Shown in pieces: positions 15,436 through 19,119 of a DNA stretch of 19,119 nt. The first letter of the stretch is position 1; every line of letters begins with the position of its first letter. The stretch comes from Proteobacteria bacterium UBA4656. Its GTDB lineage: Bacteria > Pseudomonadota > Gammaproteobacteria > Xanthomonadales > Ahniellaceae. A model generated the notes under the pieces. It had not been told where the DNA came from, ran no database searches, and worked only from the letters and a program-made list of their open reading frames with translations. The translations under genes were made by a program, and so were the position numbers. The DNA lies in the NCBI GenBank assembly GCA_002405525.1, contig DHLY01000112.1, forward strand, positions 3,499-22,617, read 5' to 3'.

Positions 15436-18400
15436 ATGCCCGCCCTCTCCGCCCGCACCGCGCAGCATGTCGCGCGTCTGCGGTTCTTCGCGCCTGCGCT
15501 GTTTCCGGTGGCGGTCGCCGCCCTCGTCGACCACCCCGGCGCGCTGTTCCTGCTGCTGTTGGCGCAGCCGCTCTATCTTGCCGGCGCGGTCGCGTTCCTC
15601 GGGCACGCGCTGGATGCCGACGCCCCGACCCTGGCGCTGCGGCGCGGCGTGCCGTTCCTTCTGCTGCTGAGCGCGTACGCGCTGCTGGTGGCGCTGCTGG
15701 TGGCCACCCCCCTGGTGTGGATCGCGCGCGAGGCATCGGCGCTGAACGCGTTCGCCCTTTCGGTCGGCGTGCTGCTGTCGATCGTGGCGCCCGCGCGGTG
15801 GTGGCCGGCCTTCGGACTGGTGTTCCTGTGGGACGAGGCCTATCCCGAGTCCGCGCCGGGTTCCTGGATCATCGCAGCGGTGCGGCTCAGCCTCGCCTTC
15901 GGCCGACGGCTGGTCCGCGAGCGCGACCCCTGGTTCGCGGCAGGACTGCCGGTGGCGCTCGGGTTGCTCGCGGTGATCGCCGGCGCGATGGGGCTGACCG
16001 GACTGGCCGGTACGCTCCCGAGCGAGTTGCGGGTCGGTGCGATGTGGATTTGGGCGCTGCTGCTCTGCCCCGCCGCATATCTGCTGCTCGCACATCGCTG
16101 CGAGCGTCTGCTGCTCGAAGGGGCGGAATCGCCGGAGGACCAGGACCCGGCCGCTGCGAAGGCACTGGCGGTGGCCGCCGCGCCGGCCGAGGCCGCGCCG
16201 TCCGCGGACCCCGCCGCGCGCGACGCACGGGTGCTGGCGGCCGCGGCGGGCAACCAGGTCGAACTCGCGCTGCAGCTGCTGCGCGGCGGGGCCAGGCCGG
16301 ACGCCCTGCCCGGCCCCTACGACCGCGACCAGCGCTCGCTGGCGATCATCGCCGCCACCGCGCCGGACCTGCGCCTGCTGCGCGAACTGATCCGGCGTGG
16401 CGCCGACATCAACCGCGCGGTCGCCGGGCTCACGCCGCTGCTCGCCGCCACCCGCGACTCCTGGAGCGGACGACTGGACACGGTGATGATGCTGGTCACC
16501 AACGGCGCCGATCCGCGCGCGGCCGACCCTGAGGGCAACACGCCACTGCACTACGCCGCGCTGAGCCGCGACCCCGGTGTGGCGGCGGTGCTGCTCGATG
16601 CCGGCGCCGATCCGGCAGCGACCAATCGCGAAGGCCGCACCCCGCTCGGCATGGCCTGTGCAGCCGGCAACGAGACCCTGCTGCGGTTCCTGCTGGAGCG
16701 CGGTGCGCCCGCGGAGGTGCCGCGCGCCGTCCCGGCCCTGATCGCGGCCTGCAGCGGCGCCGATGATCAGCCCGGGCTGGTTAGGATCCTGGTCCGCCAC
16801 AAGGCCGCGGTCGCGGCGACGGACCGCCTCGGCCGCACCGCACTGCACGCCGCCGCCCTGCATGGTCACGCCGAGATGGCAGACGCCCTGCTCGCGGCCG
16901 GCGCGCCGATCGACGCTCGCGACGCGCATGGCGTCACCGCCACGATGGAGGCCGCGCGCGCCGGCGCCAACCGGGTGCTGCAACGACTGATGTTCCGCAA
17001 GCCGGCGGTGGACCTGGTCGATCCGGCGGGCCGCAGCGCGCTGATGATCGCCTGCGCCTCGGGCAAGGCCAACGAGGAAACGGTGCGCCTGCTGCTCGCC
17101 CTCGGCGCCGATCCCGCGATCGCCGCCGTCGACGGCCGGCGCGCGATCGACCATGCGGTGGCTGCAGGCCGCTGGCCGCTGGTGGCGCTGCTCGACCCCG
17201 AGTTTCCGCTGCCGAACGCGCTGCAGGACGAGCATGACGCAGACGCCGAAGTTCTCGCCATCGGGACCGAGCGCGTCGCCCTGCTCGCCGCCGCGCTTCA
17301 CCACGGCCGCTTCGGCATGGCCGATGAGCTCCTGCGCGCCGCTCCGCCGCTGGCGCCGGCGGAGTGCGCCGACGCTTTCCTTCGCCTGGCGGCCGCCGGC
17401 GCGGGCCGCGCCGCCCTCGACTGGCTGCTGGCGCGCGGCATGCCGGTCGATGGCGCGGGCGGTGCGCCCCCGCTGTTCGCGCTGGCCGCGCGGCGCCCGC
17501 TGCCGCTGCTCGCGCTGACGGCCCTGGTCGACGCCGGCGCGCCGACCGGCGGCGGCAACCTGCTGGCCGACCTGCTCGGTGACGGTGACGTCACGACCGA
17601 AGCGCTGGAGCCGCTGGCGCTGGCGCTGCTCGAGCGCGGCGCCAACCCCGGCGCGCGCGACGCCCGGGGGTATCCGCTGCCGATGCTGGCCGCGCAACGT
17701 GGCGCGCAACGCCTGCTCGGTCAACTGCTTGCCCGCGGCATCGACCCGAACGCGGCCGATCCGCGCGGCCATACCGCGCTGCACGCGCTCGCCGCCCAGC
17801 CGGAAGCCACGGCGGCGCCGCTGGTCATGGCCCTGCTGGCGTCCGGCGCCGATCCCGAGCGACCCGCTGCCGACGGGCAGACACCTCTGGGCGCCGCGCT
17901 GGCCGCAGGTCGCGGCGGCCTCGCGCGCTGGCTGTCGTGGGGTGACGGATTCCGCCATCCCGGGCGCGCGCTGCGCGGACCGGACCTCGCGGCCGCGGCG
18001 AAGGTGGGCGACCAGGCGGCGGTCGAACGACTGCTGGCGCTCGGACTGCATTTCGATGCGAGGGACGCGCAGGGCTGCACGGCGCTGCTGCGCGCCTGCG
18101 GCGGCGGCCACCTCGCGCTGGTCGCGGACCTGCTCGACCGCGGTGCCGACCCGGCGCTGGCCGCCGAAACCGGCGCCACCGCGCTCTCGGCCGCGATCAG
18201 CGCGCGGCGTGAATCGGTGGTACGCCTGCTGCTCGAACGCGGCGTCGACCCCAACACGAGGCTGCCGGGCGGCATCACGCCGCTCATGGTGGCCTGCGCT
18301 CTGGGCGCGCCCCCGATCGCGCGCGCGCTGCTGGCGCACGGCGCCGAATCGGCGGCTATCGACGACGCCGACAACAGCGCGCTGCATGCGGCCGCGCAGT

Positions 18401-18840
18401 TCGCCTTCGCTACGCCCGACGCCGAGCGTGCGCGCGAACTCCTGCGCGCGCTGCTCGACGCCGGAACGCCGGCCGACGGGCGCAATCGCGCCGGGCAGAC
18501 CCCGCTGTTGCTGCTGCTCGGCGCCCGCGCGCCGGCCGCCACCCCGAGCCCGCAGCGCGCACTGCCGGACCTGCTGCGACCGCTGGTTGCCGCCGGCGCC
18601 AACCTCGCAGCGCAGGACGAGCGCGGCGTGTCGGTGCTGCATGCCGCGGCGATGCACGGCCTGCTGGACGCAGCGCACGCCCTGCTGCGGGCCGGCGCCG
18701 ATCCGACGCTGGTCGACCGGCTCGGGCGCACCGCGCATGAGGTCGCGCTGCGGCTCGGATTCGCCGATGTCGGCGGCGAACTGCGCCGCGCAGCGGGGCG
18801 ACACGGCGGCCTTCAGGCGCCGCCCGGGCGTGGCGGATAA
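15436..18840 (+). CDS. Large membrane-anchored ankyrin-repeat protein
   Basis: 1134-residue protein of unknown function. Residues 1-222 are hydrophobic with about six transmembrane segments (roughly 17-32, 35-57, 72-96, 104-130, 168-190, 200-220). An Ala/Pro-rich linker (230-262) follows. The rest is an ankyrin solenoid of about 25 repeats (about 263 to 1125), most ending in GAD/GAN plus a turn, with clear units such as NTPLHYAALSRD, RTALHAAALHGHAEMADALL and CTALLRACGGGHLALVADLL. Repeats from about 568 to 740 are poorly conserved and may be degenerate or specialised. Helix orientation would leave the solenoid on one membrane face, probably cytoplasmic. It lies between ycgL and a GT2 gene. Ankyrin arrays bind proteins; partners are unknown. 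The ATG at 15436 was chosen for the hydrophobic N-terminus and -10 placement. Confidence 0.9.
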   Translation: MPALSARTAQHVARLRFFAPALFPVAVAALVDHPGALFLLLLAQPLYLAGAVAFLGHALDADAPTLALRRGVPFLLLLSAYALLVALLVATPLVWIAREASALNAFALSVGVLLSIVAPARWWPAFGLVFLWDEAYPESAPGSWIIAAVRLSLAFGRRLVRERDPWFAAGLPVALGLLAVIAGAMGLTGLAGTLPSELRVGAMWIWALLLCPAAYLLLAHRCERLLLEGAESPEDQDPAAAKALAVAAAPAEAAPSADPAARDARVLAAAAGNQVELALQLLRGGARPDALPGPYDRDQRSLAIIAATAPDLRLLRELIRRGADINRAVAGLTPLLAATRDSWSGRLDTVMMLVTNGADPRAADPEGNTPLHYAALSRDPGVAAVLLDAGADPAATNREGRTPLGMACAAGNETLLRFLLERGAPAEVPRAVPALIAACSGADDQPGLVRILVRHKAAVAATDRLGRTALHAAALHGHAEMADALLAAGAPIDARDAHGVTATMEAARAGANRVLQRLMFRKPAVDLVDPAGRSALMIACASGKANEETVRLLLALGADPAIAAVDGRRAIDHAVAAGRWPLVALLDPEFPLPNALQDEHDADAEVLAIGTERVALLAAALHHGRFGMADELLRAAPPLAPAECADAFLRLAAAGAGRAALDWLLARGMPVDGAGGAPPLFALAARRPLPLLALTALVDAGAPTGGGNLLADLLGDGDVTTEALEPLALALLERGANPGARDARGYPLPMLAAQRGAQRLLGQLLARGIDPNAADPRGHTALHALAAQPEATAAPLVMALLASGADPERPAADGQTPLGAALAAGRGGLARWLSWGDGFRHPGRALRGPDLAAAAKVGDQAAVERLLALGLHFDARDAQGCTALLRACGGGHLALVADLLDRGADPALAAETGATALSAAISARRESVVRLLLERGVDPNTRLPGGITPLMVACALGAPPIARALLAHGAESAAIDDADNSALHAAAQFAFATPDAERARELLRALLDAGTPADGRNRAGQTPLLLLLGARAPAATPSPQRALPDLLRPLVAAGANLAAQDERGVSVLHAAAMHGLLDAAHALLRAGADPTLVDRLGRTAHEVALRLGFADVGGELRRAAGRHGGLQAPPGRGG

Positions 18841-18845
18841 TATTC

Positions 18846-19119
18846 ATGTCGACTTCCATTGCACCGTCACAGCAGCGCCCCATGCCGATCGAACTGTCCG
18901 TCATCGTGCCCTGTTTCAACGAGGCCCGGACCCTGCGCCGCATCCTGGAGGCGATCCGCGGCTGCGGCGTCGAATCGCTGGAAGTCATCGTGGTCGACGA
19001 CTGCTCGACCGACGGCAGTCTCGCCTTGCTGGAGGGTGACCTCGCCCCGCTGGTCGACCAGCTGGTGAGGCACCCGGCCAACCGCGGCAAGGGCGCGGCG
19101 CTGCGCGCGGGCTTCGCGC
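18846..19119 (+). CDS. Family 2 glycosyltransferase, polyprenyl-phosphate (DPM/DPG-like) type, cut by window edge
   Basis: The first 91 codons are visible. After a short polar leader, IELSVIVPCFNEARTLRRIL opens a GT2 domain, followed by VIVVDDCSTDGS (nucleotide binding) and HPANRGKGAALRAGFA. The NRGKGAALRAGF pattern is typical of dolichyl/undecaprenyl-phosphate mannose- or glucose-synthase-like GT2 enzymes. Such an enzyme would supply polyprenyl-phosphate sugars to GT-C transferases like the two ArnT-like proteins in this window; that link is an inference. It starts 5 nt after the ankyrin stop; GATAAT (18836-18841) overlaps that stop and could be a -10. ATG 18882 (MPIELSV) is an alternative start. 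Confidence 0.85.
   Translation, partial: MSTSIAPSQQRPMPIELSVIVPCFNEARTLRRILEAIRGCGVESLEVIVVDDCSTDGSLALLEGDLAPLVDQLVRHPANRGKGAALRAGFA

Noticed and set aside
15433..18804. 1123-codon open frame antisense to the ankyrin gene
   Set aside because: It mirrors the ankyrin gene, has R/Q-rich low-complexity content with no recognisable domain, and is explained by GC-biased codon use that removes stop codons on the opposite strand.

Overview
The window (about 70% G+C by eye, strong third-position GC bias, long antisense shadow frames) looks like a chromosomal segment of a GC-rich gammaproteobacterium. The RpoD sequence, the trkA-trkH pair next to an NtrX-type regulator, the neighbouring dtd and LpxL-type acyltransferase, and a very large membrane ankyrin protein beside a family 2 glycosyltransferase suggest Xanthomonadales (Lysobacterales). 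No database search was possible, so this placement is an inference. There are no tRNA or rRNA genes, CRISPR arrays, insertion sequences or phage genes. Every gene except the two cut by the window edges appears intact.

Layout. 1-3009 is housekeeping: the first 450 codons of rpoD (minus strand, C-terminus off the left edge), dtd (minus) and a divergent LpxL/HtrB-type acyltransferase. 3091-7479 is a minus-strand block of trkH, trkA and an NtrX-like response regulator, with a terminator hairpin separating the regulator from trkA. 7594-14818 is a surface-glycan block: a GT8-like glycosyltransferase (minus), a divergent protein with bacterial sialyltransferase-type motifs (plus), a GT83/ArnT-like GT-C transferase (plus), then a convergent minus-strand operon of a second ArnT-like transferase, a GT2 glycosyltransferase and a 2-oxoglutarate/Fe(II) oxygenase. 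14819-15155 is a gene-free gap holding an imperfect inverted-repeat element. 15156-19119 carries a YcgL-family protein, a 1134-residue membrane-anchored ankyrin protein with about 25 repeats, and the start of a polyprenyl-phosphate-type GT2 transferase that runs off the right edge.

How the genes may work together. TrkA and TrkH form a potassium uptake system. The glycan block could extend and decorate a lipopolysaccharide or other envelope glycan: cytoplasmic GT8, GT2 and sialyltransferase-like enzymes, two periplasm-facing GT-C enzymes that use polyprenyl-phosphate sugars, a lipid-A-type acyltransferase nearby, and a GT2 of the type that makes polyprenyl-phosphate sugars at the right edge. 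This pathway is inferred from family membership and proximity.

Most notable: (i) the NtrX-like regulator has lost the GAFTGA loop, the Walker B glutamate and both arginine-finger positions, and an 11-base C tract directly abuts its start codon; (ii) four starts have a -10-like hexamer exactly 6 nt upstream and two more have one 9 nt upstream, which suggests leaderless mRNAs; (iii) the divergent GT8/sialyltransferase-like pair has two outward -10 boxes exactly 17 bp apart; (iv) one ArnT-like enzyme lacks the usual acidic pair in its first periplasmic loop; (v) an inverted-repeat element lies in the 14.8-15.1 kb gap.
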